DNA of 64,000 nucleotides from contig DAISXY010000011.1 in the NCBI GenBank assembly GCA_036825615.1, forward strand, positions 1 through 64,000. Direction: 5' to 3'. The notes beneath the pieces are model-generated. The model was not told the origin of the DNA, made no database searches, and saw only the letters and a program-made list of their open reading frames with translations. Each line of letters opens with the position of its first letter. Position 1 is the first letter of the stretch. The position numbers were made by a program, and so were the translations under genes. This DNA comes from JAICXG01 sp036825615. GTDB lineage: Bacteria; Verrucomicrobiota; Verrucomicrobiia; Chthoniobacterales; UBA10450. Below, piece by piece: positions 25,155 through 34,759 of this stretch.

Positions 25155-25688
25155 ATGAGACCTGAAAAAACCAACATCGTCGCGGACCTCTCGGAGCGCT
25201 TGAGCCGCTCGCCGTTTTTGCTCGTAACCGATTACCAGCGGATGAACGTCGATCATTTTGGCGAGCTGCGAAATCGTCTCGCGTCCACCGGCGCGGAAAT
25301 GCACGTGGTGAAGAACAGCTTTCTGCGGCGGGCGCTGGTGACGAGCGAGTTCCCCGACATCGCGGAGCAACTCACCGGCCAGACCGCAGTCGTTTACGGC
25401 GACAAAGATGTCGCGCCCGTCGCCAAGGTGCTGAAAAATTTCGCGGCCGAGTTCAAAGTCGGCTCGCTCAAGATCGGGGTCGTCGATAGAAACATTCTCT
25501 CGACCGCCGAAGTCGAATCGCTCGCCGAGCTGCCGAGCCGCGAGATCATGCAGGCGCAGTTGCTCGGGCTGCTGCTTGCGCCGGCGACCAGGCTGGTGCG
25601 CGTCCTGAACGAACCGGCCGCCGCCCTCGCGCGACTCCTGAACGCGAAAGCAGAAAAGGAAGGCAAACCCGCGGAGGCCGTCGCCTAA
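25155..25688 (+). CDS. rplJ: 50S ribosomal protein L10
   Basis: 177 residues. L10 anchors the L7/L12 stalk on the large subunit. Conserved parts are SPFLLVTDYQRMNVDHFGELRN split over residues 17-40, HVVKNSFLRRAL, the RNA-binding stretch near residues 50-60, and a C-terminal helix (LLAPATRLVRVLNEPAAALARLL) that holds L12 dimers. The stop codon TAA is part of a CCTAACGA word. rplL follows after about 123 bp. I looked for the usual L10 leader structure and found no convincing one in the 41-bp rplA-rplJ gap. Confidence 0.97.
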   Translation: MRPEKTNIVADLSERLSRSPFLLVTDYQRMNVDHFGELRNRLASTGAEMHVVKNSFLRRALVTSEFPDIAEQLTGQTAVVYGDKDVAPVAKVLKNFAAEFKVGSLKIGVVDRNILSTAEVESLAELPSREIMQAQLLGLLLAPATRLVRVLNEPAAALARLLNAKAEKEGKPAEAVA

Positions 25689-25811
25689 CGACTAACGAAT
25701 TTCGTCCCGCCGGATCGTGGGGCGAGCAACAACAAACAACCTGTCCGGTCTCGCGGCTGCGGGACGTAATTTTCCGGAGGCTTCCGGGAGCGGCAATTGG
25801 AGGAAAATAAA

Positions 25812-26198
25812 ATGGCAGATATGAACGCATTGGTGGAGCAACTCAGCGGGCTGACCGTCCTGGAGATTGCTGGTTTGGTAAAGCAACTCGAAGAAAAATG
25901 GGGCGTGAGCGCCGCGGCTCCGGTTGCGGTGGCGGCAGCGCCCGCAGGCGGCGGCGCGGCGGCAGCTCCGGCGGCTGAGGAAAAGACCAGCTTCGATGTG
26001 ATCCTGAAAGAAATGGGCGCGAACAAGATCGGCGTGATCAAGGAAGTGCGCGCCGCGATCCCGGGCCTCGGGCTGGCGGAAGCGAAGGCGCTCGTCGAAA
26101 GCGCGCCCAAGCCGTTGAAGGAAGGCGTAACCAAGGAAGAGGCCGAAGAGATCAAGAAAAAGGTCGAAGCGGCCGGGGCCAAGGTCGAGATCAAGTAG
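25812..26198 (+). CDS. rplL: 50S ribosomal protein L7/L12
   Basis: 128 residues from ATG 25812 (MADMNALVEQLSGL), preceded by the strong site GGAGG. An in-frame ATG at 25797 overlaps that site and is unlikely. The N-terminal dimer domain ends in a typical Ala-rich hinge (SAAAPVAVAAAPAGGG). The factor-binding C-terminal domain follows with KTSFDVILKEMG, NKIGVIKEVRAAIPGLGL, EAKALVESAPKPLKEGV and KKKVEAAGAKVEIK. It recruits translation factors. Present in several copies per ribosome, it is usually made in excess, and the hairpin at 26403 would help achieve that relative to rpoB. Confidence 0.97.
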   Translation: MADMNALVEQLSGLTVLEIAGLVKQLEEKWGVSAAAPVAVAAAPAGGGAAAAPAAEEKTSFDVILKEMGANKIGVIKEVRAAIPGLGLAEAKALVESAPKPLKEGVTKEEAEEIKKKVEAAGAKVEIK

Positions 26199-26201
26199 AC
26201 G

Positions 26202-26276
26202 GTGAATCGGTAAATCGAGATTCGTTACATCGGAAGAGGCGTTTTCCGCGGCTTCCGATTCACGAGTCTCGATTCA
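26202..26276. repeat. GAATCG-type palindromic repeat after rplL
   Basis: The left part GGTGAATCGGTAAATCGAG and the right part CGATTCACGAGTCTCGATTC are imperfect complements. An inner CGGAAG...CTTCCG stem lies between them. Related word sets occur at 13402, 44116 and 54545. Confidence 0.5.
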
Positions 26277-26402
26277 GGCCCGCAGAAAAACGCCCTTGCC
26301 CGCCCGGCTCGGGCATGCATATTGCCCCTCACTTTTCCGAGGAACAAGCTCAGCGCGCAGTATTTTTACCTCGCTCTCGACGGCAACAACCAAGATTGGC
26401 AA

Positions 26403-26454
26403 CAAAACGGCGGAGGTCAGTTTGACAGACCGCCGTTTTGCTGCCACTTTTTTT
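26403..26454 (+). terminator. Hairpin plus T run between rplL and rpoB (terminator or attenuator)
   Basis: CAAAACGGCGG (26403-26413) pairs perfectly with CCGCCGTTTTG (26430-26440); an inner GTCA/TGAC stem closes the loop. Seven T follow at 26448-26454, after seven intervening bases. This is the place where many bacteria attenuate transcription from ribosomal genes into rpoB. Confidence 0.7.
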
Positions 26455-26556
26455 GCCCGCTATTTCCGGAAAAGGCCATAGCCCTTCAGACTCCTCGCGA
26501 TCGCGTTCATCCAGGATCGCGCCAGGTATTTAGCATGGAGATCGGTGTCACCACAT

Positions 26557-29500
26557 ATGTCAGAGCGTAACGCAGCAGAACGTATCCACTTCGGAAGCAT
26601 CAAGGAAGCGATCGAACCCCCGAACCTGATCGAAGTTCAGCTCAATTCCTACGTCGATTTTCTTCAGAAAGATGTTCCGCCCGGCAAACGCAAGAACATT
26701 GGCTTGCAGACCGTGTTCAAGGAAGTTTTCCCGATTGAGAGCTACGATGAGAAGGCCGTGCTCGATTTCAGCCATTACGAAATTGGCGAACCGAAACTGA
26801 CCGCGCTCGAGGCGCAACGCGAAGGCCAAACCTACAGCGCCCCGCTTCATGTCACCTTCCAACTGAAAGAAGAGAAGGGGACCAAGGAGGAAAAGGTTTA
26901 CATGGGCGAAATCCCGCTCATGACCTCCTCCGGCACGTTCGTGATCAACGGCGCCGAGCGCGTTGTGGTGAGCCAGCTCCATCGCTCGCCGGGGATTGCG
27001 TTTGAATCGAGTGTGCACCTCAACGGCAAGGTCCTCTACAGCTTCCGCATCATTCCCGATCGCGGGTCGTGGATCGAAGTGCAGTTCGACACCAGCGACC
27101 TGCTTTACATCTACCTCGATCGCCGCAAACGCCGCCGGAAATTTCTCGCGACCACGTTCCTTCGCGCCCTCGGCTACGGCTCGGACGAGGAAGTGATCAA
27201 GCTTTTCTACACGATCGAAAATCTGAAGCTGAGCGAGAAGCTCGATGAAGAAAGTCTCGCGACCAAGGTTCTCACTGCCGATGTGCTTGATGGCGAGGTC
27301 ACGGTCGCGCGCGCCTTCGAGCCGCTTACCCTCGCGGCAGTGCGCCAGATCATGACGCTCGGTCACAAGGAAGTGAAGGTGATCGACATTTCCAACGACG
27401 ACACGGTGGTGAAGGCGCTGAAGAAAGATCCCGCCCATGATACCGAGGAAGCGCTCAAGGACATTTACCGCAAGCTCCGCCCCGGCGACCCGCCGACAGT
27501 GGCGAACGCGAAGGCGCTCTTAAAGCGGCTCTTTTTCGACCCGAAGAAATACGATCTCGGCCGCGTGGGTCGCTACAAGATCAACCAGAAGCTCGGCATC
27601 GATGTTGACCTGAACGAACGCATCCTGACGGACAGGGATTTCATCGCCGCGATCAAATACCTCATCAACCTCCGCCGCGGCGAAGGCACGCTCGACGATA
27701 TCGATCATCTCGGCAGTCGCCGGGTCCGCACTGTCGGGGAATTGCTCGCCAATCAGTGCCGCGTCGGTCTCGCCCGGACCGAGCGGCTCGTCAAAGAGCG
27801 CATGACACTTTTCGACGTGAACATCGATGGCATGACCCCGCAGAAGCTGATCAATCCCAAGGCGCTCAGCGCGGTCGTGCGCGACTTCTTCGGTCGCTCG
27901 CAGCTCTCTCAGTTCATGGATCAAACCAACCCGCTGGCCGAGCTGACGCACAAGCGCCGTCTCTCCGCTCTCGGACCCGGCGGTCTCTCGCGCGATCGGG
28001 CCGGGTTTGAAGTGCGCGACGTGCATCCCTCGCACTACGGGCGTATCTGCCCGATCGAGACGCCGGAAGGTCCGAATATCGGCCTCATCAGTTCGATGAG
28101 CACGTTTGCCCGGATCAACGAATTCGGTTTCATCGAAACGCCTTACCGCAAGGTGGAGAACGGCCGGGTGACCGACGCGGTCGAATACCTGACCGGCGAT
28201 CGCGAAGAAAGTTTCATCGTGGCGCAGGCGAACGCGCCCATGGACGAGAAGGGCCGTTTCACCGGCGAGAAGGTTTCCGTCCGGTATCGGGGCGACTTCC
28301 TCGAGGTCGAGCCTACGAAAGTCCACTACATGGATGTCTCGCCCAAGCAGCTTGTCTCCGTCGCGGCGGGGCTCATCCCGTTTCTCGAGCATGACGACGC
28401 CAACCGCGCCCTCATGGGTTCAAACATGCAGCGCCAGGGTGTGCCGCTGATCGTCTCGGAGACGCCGCTTGTCGGCACCGGTTTGGAATCGAAGGTCGCG
28501 CGTGACTCGCGCGCGGTCGTGCTTGCATCTGAAGCCGGCAAGGTTGCCTCGGTCACGGCCGACCAGATCGTCGTCACAAAAGACGGCACCATGCCAGAGA
28601 ATCGCAAGAAGCTGAAGACCGATCTCGAAGCCGGCATCCACGTCTACGAGCTGCGCAAGTTCATGCGCTCGAACGCCGGCACCTGCGTTAACCAGAAGCC
28701 AATCGTGAAAAAAGGCCAGCACGTGAAGAAAGGTCAGGTTATCGCCGACGGCCCGAACACCGCCCAGGGCGAACTCGCCCTCGGCCGCAACGTCCTCGTC
28801 GCCTTCATGCCCTGGAATGGCTACAACTTCGAAGACGCCATCATGATTTCGGAAAAGGTGGTGAAGGAAGACATCTACACTTCCATTCACATCGACGAAT
28901 TCGAGATCGGCGCCCGCGACACCAAGCTCGGCCCGGAGGAAATCACCCGTGACATCCCGAACGTGAGCGAAGAAGCGCTCCGCAATCTCGGGCCTGACGG
29001 CGTCATTCGCGTCGGCGCGGAAGTCAAGCCCGGCGACATCCTCGTCGGCAAAATCACGCCAAAGAGCGAGACCGAGCTTGCCCCGGAAGAGCGCCTTCTC
29101 CGCGCCATCTTTGGTGAGAAGGCGGCCGACGTGAAAGATACGTCGCTGACCGTCCCTTCGGGCACCTACGGCATCGTGATGGATGTGAAAGTTTCATCGC
29201 GCCACGAAACCCAGCGCGAAAAACTCACGCCCGCCGAGACCAAGCGGCAGCTGAAGGCGATTGCGGAAGAAAACCGCAAGAAGAAAGACGAACTGACCGA
29301 GCAGCTCACTGATGCGCTTTCCAACATTTTGTTAGGCGAAAAGGTGCCGCTCGATGTCGTGAACGCGCAGACCGGTGAGATCATCATCCCGGCGAATCGC
29401 AAAATCACCAAGACGCTCCTGCGCAAGCTGGCGATGGCTTACGATCACATCGAGATTGATCCCTCGCCGATCCGGAACAAGATCCGCGAGATCATTGCCC

Positions 29501-30366
29501 AGTACGAACACAAGTTCGCCGAGCTCGAACTCGAGCGGGAGCGTTCGATGGATCGGGTCGAGAGCGGCGACGATATCGACCCCGGCATTATCAAGCAGGT
29601 CAAAGTCTTCATCGCGAGCAAGCGCAAGCTGTCCGTCGGCGACAAGATGGCCGGCCGCCACGGAAACAAGGGCGTCGTCGCCCGGATCGTGCCGGAGGAA
29701 GACATGCCCTTCCTCGCCGATGGCACTCCGGTCGAGATTGTCCTTAACCCGTTAGGCGTGCCCAGCCGTATGAACGTCGGCCAGGTGCTCGAAACCCATC
29801 TCGGCGTCGCGGCCAAGGCGCTTGGCTTCAAAGTCGCAACTCCGGTTTTCGATGGGATTGAAGAAAACAAAATCCGCGACTATCTCAAGGACGCGAAGAA
29901 AATCGACGGTTACACCTGGGTGCAGGAGAACGGGAAGGCCCAGCTCTTCGACGGACGCACCGGTGACGCCTTCGATCAGGAGGTGGTGGTCGGTTACATC
30001 TACATGATGAAACTGGGTCACCTCGTGGCGGATAAGATCCACGCCCGCGCCGTCGGCCCTTACTCGTTAGTCACACAGCAACCGCTCGGCGGCAAGGCGC
30101 AGTACGGCGGCCAGCGTTTCGGTGAGATGGAAGTCTGGGCGCTGGAAGCTTATGGCGCGGCTTATACCCTCCAGGAGCTGCTGACGGTGAAATCAGACGA
30201 TGTCCAGGGCCGGACCCGGATCTACGAGTCAATCGTGAAAGGCGATAACTCGCTCGAAGCCGGGACGCCCGAATCTTTCAATGTCTTAATCAAGGAAATG
30301 CAATCGCTAGGTCTCGACGTCAAAGTCGGAGGCCAGGCGCCCAGTTTCCTCGAGAATGTCGCCTAA
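26557..30366 (+). CDS. rpoB: RNA polymerase beta subunit
   Basis: 1269 residues from ATG 26557 (MSERNAAERIHFG); an in-frame ATG four codons upstream is possible. It forms the catalytic pincer with beta'. Conserved parts are FVINGAERVVVSQLHRSPG, the rifampicin-pocket region SQLSQFMDQTNPLAELTHKRR split over residues of about 448-470, ETPEGPNIGLI, NVLVAFMPWNGYNFEDAI, KMAGRHGNKGVV and the C-terminal GKAQYGGQRFGEMEVWAL. The TAA stop lies inside a CCTAACGA word. rpoC follows after a 173-bp gap, unusually long, which contains a palindromic element. Leu-Gly in LLGEK and PLGV is coded TTAGGC, a rare codon choice in this gene. Confidence 0.98.
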   Translation: MSERNAAERIHFGSIKEAIEPPNLIEVQLNSYVDFLQKDVPPGKRKNIGLQTVFKEVFPIESYDEKAVLDFSHYEIGEPKLTALEAQREGQTYSAPLHVTFQLKEEKGTKEEKVYMGEIPLMTSSGTFVINGAERVVVSQLHRSPGIAFESSVHLNGKVLYSFRIIPDRGSWIEVQFDTSDLLYIYLDRRKRRRKFLATTFLRALGYGSDEEVIKLFYTIENLKLSEKLDEESLATKVLTADVLDGEVTVARAFEPLTLAAVRQIMTLGHKEVKVIDISNDDTVVKALKKDPAHDTEEALKDIYRKLRPGDPPTVANAKALLKRLFFDPKKYDLGRVGRYKINQKLGIDVDLNERILTDRDFIAAIKYLINLRRGEGTLDDIDHLGSRRVRTVGELLANQCRVGLARTERLVKERMTLFDVNIDGMTPQKLINPKALSAVVRDFFGRSQLSQFMDQTNPLAELTHKRRLSALGPGGLSRDRAGFEVRDVHPSHYGRICPIETPEGPNIGLISSMSTFARINEFGFIETPYRKVENGRVTDAVEYLTGDREESFIVAQANAPMDEKGRFTGEKVSVRYRGDFLEVEPTKVHYMDVSPKQLVSVAAGLIPFLEHDDANRALMGSNMQRQGVPLIVSETPLVGTGLESKVARDSRAVVLASEAGKVASVTADQIVVTKDGTMPENRKKLKTDLEAGIHVYELRKFMRSNAGTCVNQKPIVKKGQHVKKGQVIADGPNTAQGELALGRNVLVAFMPWNGYNFEDAIMISEKVVKEDIYTSIHIDEFEIGARDTKLGPEEITRDIPNVSEEALRNLGPDGVIRVGAEVKPGDILVGKITPKSETELAPEERLLRAIFGEKAADVKDTSLTVPSGTYGIVMDVKVSSRHETQREKLTPAETKRQLKAIAEENRKKKDELTEQLTDALSNILLGEKVPLDVVNAQTGEIIIPANRKITKTLLRKLAMAYDHIEIDPSPIRNKIREIIAQYEHKFAELELERERSMDRVESGDDIDPGIIKQVKVFIASKRKLSVGDKMAGRHGNKGVVARIVPEEDMPFLADGTPVEIVLNPLGVPSRMNVGQVLETHLGVAAKALGFKVATPVFDGIEENKIRDYLKDAKKIDGYTWVQENGKAQLFDGRTGDAFDQEVVVGYIYMMKLGHLVADKIHARAVGPYSLVTQQPLGGKAQYGGQRFGEMEVWALEAYGAAYTLQELLTVKSDDVQGRTRIYESIVKGDNSLEAGTPESFNVLIKEMQSLGLDVKVGGQAPSFLENVA

Positions 30367-30391
30367 CGACTAACTGAAACCAATGCTAACT

Positions 30392-30504
30392 TGTCATCCC
30401 GAGCGAAGCGAAGGACCCCACAAACTGGTTGTGAGTTTCGACGCTGCACGAACGCTTGTGAGGTCCCTCGCCCCGCTGCGCCGGCTCGGGATGACAGTTT
30501 TTTT
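30392..30504 (+). repeat. TGTCATCCCGAGC palindromic element between rpoB and rpoC, ending in a T run
   Basis: TGTCATCCCGAGC (30392-30404) and GCTCGGGATGACA (30484-30496) are perfect 13-base complements. Inner GGACC/GGTCC segments can also pair. Seven T follow at 30498-30504, so the RNA would resemble a factor-independent terminator. Elements starting TGTCATCCCGAGCGAAGCGA are a widespread palindrome type in bacterial genomes. Confidence 0.8.
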
Positions 30505-30539
30505 GCAGCCGTAACTTTTGATTCTTCCAATACACATTT

Positions 30540-33500
30540 ATGAACGAACATTCCTGGCGTGAGTTAGTGGGCGAAGAGCGCCCTGTCGGCTTTGATCAGG
30601 TCGCGATTGGTGTCGCTTCGAGCGATACGATGCGTTCCTGGAGCAAGGGCGAAGTCAAGAACCCTGAGACAATCAATTACCGCACCTTCAAACCCGAGAA
30701 GGGCGGTCTTTTCTGTGAACGCATTTTCGGCCCGACCCGCGACTGGGAATGCTCCTGCGGCAAGTACAAACGAATCAAGCACAAGGGTGTGATCTGCGAT
30801 CGCTGCGGTGTCGAAGTCACTCTGGCGCGGGTCCGACGCGAGCGGATGGGTCACATCGAACTGGCGGTGCCGGTCTCCCATATTTGGTTTTACAAGTGCA
30901 TGCCCTCGCGCCTTGGCCTCATGCTCGACATGAGTGCGCGCCAGCTCGAGCGCGTGATTTATTACGAAGACTACATCGTGGTTGATCCGGGTAAGACTCC
31001 GCTGACCAAGACCCAGCTCCTCACCGAAGTCGAGTTTCGCGAAGCGCAAGAGCAGTACGGGGAAGATTTCCGCGCCGGGATGGGCGCCGAAGCGATCAAG
31101 GAGTTACTGAGTGAAATCGATCTCGCCAAACTCAACGGCGAGCTCGAGGAAGCGATGGGTAACACCAAGAGCAAACAGATTCGGAAGAAACTCGCGAAGC
31201 GCCTCAAGCTCGTGCAGGGCTTCCAGAATTCGCATAGCCGTCCCGAGTGGATGATCCTCGATGTCCTCCCGGTGATTCCGCCGGATCTGCGCCCGCTCGT
31301 TCCACTCGAAGGCGGCCGCTTCGCCACTTCCGACCTGAACGATCTCTATCGCCGGGTCATTAACCGCAACAATCGGCTCAAGAACCTGCTCCAGCTCAAA
31401 ACGCCGGACGTTATTATCCGAAATGAGAAGCGCATGTTGCAGGAAGCGGTCGATGCGCTCTTCGATAACGGCCGGCACGGCCGCGCCGTGACTGGCGCGG
31501 GCAATCGGCCGCTTAAGTCACTGAGTGACATGCTCAAGGGCAAGGGCGGACGTTTCCGTCAGAATTTGTTAGGCAAGCGCGTCGATTACTCGGGCCGCTC
31601 GGTCATTGTCATCGGGCCGGAGCTGAAGCTGCATCAGTGCGGTCTGCCGAAGAAGATGGCGCTCGTTTTGTTCGAGCCATTCATCATTCGGCAACTGAAA
31701 GATCGCGGCTACGTCCACACCGTGCGCAGCGCGAAGAAGATGATCGAACGGCAGACGCCAGAAGTGTGGGATATCCTCGAAGAAGTGACTAAGGGTCACC
31801 CGGTGTTGCTTAACCGCGCGCCGACGCTGCACCGCTTATCGATCCAGGCTTTCGAGCCGCTCCTGATCGAAGGCGAAGCGATTCGCATTCATCCGCTCGT
31901 CTGCACCGCCTACAACGCCGATTTCGACGGCGACCAGATGGCCGTCCACGTCCCGCTCTCAGTCGAGGCGCAAATGGAAGCGCGCATGCTCATGCTCGCG
32001 CCGAACAACATCTTCTCGCCCTCGAGCGGCAAGCCGATCACGACACCCTCGCAGGACATCACACTTGGCTGCTATTACCTGACGCAGAATCCGCGTCGCG
32101 CCGCCGGCGTCGCCGCCGAAGCGCGTCTCCCGCTGTTCGACAACGCGACCGAAGTCGAGTTCGCGATGGCGGATGGCTCGATCAAGACCCACGACCGGAT
32201 TCGTTTCAAAAACCCGGACTTTGGCAAGGACACGATCTACGGCGACAAGAACGCGCGCGTGATCGAGACGACCGCCGGTCGCGTTGTCTTCAACGAGATT
32301 TGGCCGAAAGGTCTGGGCTTTTTCAACAAGGCCGCGGGCAAGAAACAACTCAGTGACATTATCTGGCGTTGTTACCAGGTCGCCGGCCAGGACGGCACCG
32401 TCGAGACCCTCGACAAACTCAAGGAGCTCGGCTTCCGCGAAGCGACCAAGGCCGGCGTCTCGATCGGCATCTCCGACATGATTATTCCGAAGGAGAAAGA
32501 GCTCCAGCTCGCGAATGCCTACAAACAGATTCGGCAGGTCGAGCAGCAATATCGCAAAGGCATCATCACTGATGGCGAGCGTTACAACAAGATCATCGAC
32601 ATCTGGACCCATGCCGGCGACGAGATCTCGAACGTCATGTTCCGCACCCTCGAGCATAACGAGGGGCGCAAGGAACTGAACCCGGTCTACCTGATGGTCG
32701 ATTCCGGCGCGCGCGGTAATCGCCAGCAGGTGAAACAACTCGCCGGCATGCGCGGCTTAATGGCCAAGCCTTCCGGTGAAATCATCGAGCGCCCGATTAC
32801 CTCCAACTTCCGTGAAGGCCTGAGCGTGCTCGAATACTTCATCTCCACCCACGGCGCCCGTAAAGGTCTGGCTGACACCGCTCTCAAGACTGCCGACTCC
32901 GGTTACCTGACTCGCAAACTCGTCGACGCGGCCCAGGACGTGATCATCAACGAGATGGATTGCGGCACCGTTAACGGCATTACCGTTCGTGCGATCTACG
33001 AAGGTGATGAGGAAGTGGTCGATCTCGCTACTCGCATCGTTGGGCGGGTCAGCTGCGAGACGATTGTTGACCCGGTCGAGAAGAAGAAAAAGATCGTCAA
33101 AGCCAATCAACTGATCGACGAGAAGATCGCGGCCGAGTTGATGCGCATCGGTGTCGAGCAGCTTAAGATCCGCTCCGTTCTCACCTGTGAGTGCGGCCGC
33201 GGCGTCTGCGCGCAGTGTTACGGACGCAATCTCGCCACCGGCCAGTTTGTGAAGTTGGGCGAAGCAGTTGGCATTATCGCCGCGCAATCGATTGGCGAAC
33301 CGGGCACGCAGTTGACGATGCGGACGTTCCACATCGGTGGCACCGCGAGCCAGACTTTCAAGCAGCCGATCATCAAGGCGAAGAACGACGCGATGGTGCA
33401 GTTCAACGATCTGCGCACCGTGCAATCACTCGACGGTAACTGGATTGCGCTAAACAAAAACGGCTCCATCACCTTGCATAACGAGGAAGGGCGCGAAATC

Positions 33501-34664
33501 GAGCGCTACAACATCGTCATCGGCTCCGTCATCACTGTCGCCGATGGCGGAAAGGTGAAGAAGGGCGAAACCTTCGTGCAATGGGATCCCTACAACGTTC
33601 CGATCCTGACCGAAAAGAGCGGCAAGGTTGAGTTCCGCGACATGATCGCGGGCGTGACTGTGAAACGTGAGGTCGACGAAGCGACCGGCCTTATGGGCAC
33701 CGTGATTATCGAGCACAAGGAAGATTTGCATCCGCAGATCGTCATCCTTGGCGACGACGGCGAAGTCGGTGCGAGCTACTCCATTCCGGCGGGCGCGCAC
33801 GTCATCGTTGAGCCAAACAAAGCCGTTCGCGCGGGTGCTCTGCTCGCCAAGACGCCGCGAAAAGTCGCCAAGACAAAGGACATCACCGGCGGTCTGCCGC
33901 GGGTTGCCGAATTGTTCGAGGCCCGTCGTCCGAAGGATGCGGCCGAGATCGCGAAGATTGATGGCATTGTCGAACTCGGCGGTACCGTGCGCGGCAAGCG
34001 CAAGCTTATCCTCAAGGATCCCGAGACTAACAATGAAGAGGAACACCTCATCCCGCTGACCAAGCACATGATTGTCTTCAAGGGCGACTTTGTGAAGAAA
34101 GGCCAGCAGTTAACGGAAGGGCCGATTGTCCCGCACGAAATCCTCGAGGTTTGCGGACCCCAGGACTTGCAGGAACACCTCGTCAACGAGGTGCAGGAAG
34201 TCTATCGCCTCCAGGGCGTCGAGATTAACGACAAGCACATCGAGATCATCGTCCGGCAGATGCTCCGCAAGGTGCGGATCACCGATCCGGGTGACACCTC
34301 GCTCCTTTGGGGCGACCAGATCGACCGGCTCGATTTCGAGAACGAAAACAAGCGCGTTGTCGACCAGGGCGGCAAACCGGCGGAAGCGACGCCAGTCTTG
34401 CTCGGCATTACCAAGGCTTCACTCGAAACCGACAGCTTCATCTCCGCCGCATCATTCCAGGATACGACGCGTGTCCTGACCGAGGCAGCGACGTTAGGCA
34501 AAGTCGACAAGCTGCGCGGCTTCAAGGAAAACGTGATTATGGGTCACCTCATCCCGGCCGGCACCGGCTTCCCCGAGCATCGCGAGATCAAGCTCGTCGA
34601 GCTCGGCGAACAGGTCGGCGCCCCGCTGATCGAGGAACCTGAAGTGCAACCGGCGCTCGGATAG
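30540..34664 (+). CDS. rpoC: RNA polymerase beta' subunit
   Basis: 1374 residues, normal for the family. Zinc site 1 is CSCGKYKRIKHKGVICDRC near residues 70-88. The active-centre motif NADFDGDQMAVH carries the Mg2+ aspartates D461, D463 and D465. Bridge- and trigger-helix regions include ISTHGARKGLADTALKTADS and FHIGGTASQTF. Zinc site 2 is CECGRGVCAQC near residues 882-892. The C-terminus includes ASFQDTTRVLTEAATLGK. It is transcribed with rpoB unless the intervening hairpin stops the polymerase. A strong terminator follows its stop. Confidence 0.98.
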   Translation: MNEHSWRELVGEERPVGFDQVAIGVASSDTMRSWSKGEVKNPETINYRTFKPEKGGLFCERIFGPTRDWECSCGKYKRIKHKGVICDRCGVEVTLARVRRERMGHIELAVPVSHIWFYKCMPSRLGLMLDMSARQLERVIYYEDYIVVDPGKTPLTKTQLLTEVEFREAQEQYGEDFRAGMGAEAIKELLSEIDLAKLNGELEEAMGNTKSKQIRKKLAKRLKLVQGFQNSHSRPEWMILDVLPVIPPDLRPLVPLEGGRFATSDLNDLYRRVINRNNRLKNLLQLKTPDVIIRNEKRMLQEAVDALFDNGRHGRAVTGAGNRPLKSLSDMLKGKGGRFRQNLLGKRVDYSGRSVIVIGPELKLHQCGLPKKMALVLFEPFIIRQLKDRGYVHTVRSAKKMIERQTPEVWDILEEVTKGHPVLLNRAPTLHRLSIQAFEPLLIEGEAIRIHPLVCTAYNADFDGDQMAVHVPLSVEAQMEARMLMLAPNNIFSPSSGKPITTPSQDITLGCYYLTQNPRRAAGVAAEARLPLFDNATEVEFAMADGSIKTHDRIRFKNPDFGKDTIYGDKNARVIETTAGRVVFNEIWPKGLGFFNKAAGKKQLSDIIWRCYQVAGQDGTVETLDKLKELGFREATKAGVSIGISDMIIPKEKELQLANAYKQIRQVEQQYRKGIITDGERYNKIIDIWTHAGDEISNVMFRTLEHNEGRKELNPVYLMVDSGARGNRQQVKQLAGMRGLMAKPSGEIIERPITSNFREGLSVLEYFISTHGARKGLADTALKTADSGYLTRKLVDAAQDVIINEMDCGTVNGITVRAIYEGDEEVVDLATRIVGRVSCETIVDPVEKKKKIVKANQLIDEKIAAELMRIGVEQLKIRSVLTCECGRGVCAQCYGRNLATGQFVKLGEAVGIIAAQSIGEPGTQLTMRTFHIGGTASQTFKQPIIKAKNDAMVQFNDLRTVQSLDGNWIALNKNGSITLHNEEGREIERYNIVIGSVITVADGGKVKKGETFVQWDPYNVPILTEKSGKVEFRDMIAGVTVKREVDEATGLMGTVIIEHKEDLHPQIVILGDDGEVGASYSIPAGAHVIVEPNKAVRAGALLAKTPRKVAKTKDITGGLPRVAELFEARRPKDAAEIAKIDGIVELGGTVRGKRKLILKDPETNNEEEHLIPLTKHMIVFKGDFVKKGQQLTEGPIVPHEILEVCGPQDLQEHLVNEVQEVYRLQGVEINDKHIEIIVRQMLRKVRITDPGDTSLLWGDQIDRLDFENENKRVVDQGGKPAEATPVLLGITKASLETDSFISAASFQDTTRVLTEAATLGKVDKLRGFKENVIMGHLIPAGTGFPEHREIKLVELGEQVGAPLIEEPEVQPALG

Positions 34665-34688
34665 GGACGCTGCCCAAGAAGCAAATTC

Positions 34689-34719
34689 CGAACGCCGGAC
34701 CGGCAAGGTCCGGCGTTCG
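34689..34719 (+). terminator. Terminator after rpoC
   Basis: CGAACGCCGGACC (34689-34701) pairs perfectly with GGTCCGGCGTTCG (34707-34719) across a five-base loop, followed by TGCTTGTT. It is the end of the ribosomal/RNA polymerase block. Confidence 0.85.
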
Positions 34720-34759
34720 TGCTTGTTGACCACGGCGCGCGGAAATCCGATAAAGTCTT

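Larger units (their letters stand above)
26199..26556 (+). other. Gene-free spacer between rplL and rpoB
   Basis: About 350 bases without a credible gene. It holds an imperfect GAATCG-type palindrome (26202-26276) and a strong hairpin with a T run (26403-26454). Short open frames here have no domain, no ribosome site and no support. Confidence 0.6.

Noticed and set aside
26296..26570. Short open frames in the rplL-rpoB gap as small genes
   Set aside because: They contain the hairpin and repeat sequence, and have no ribosome site or recognisable domain.
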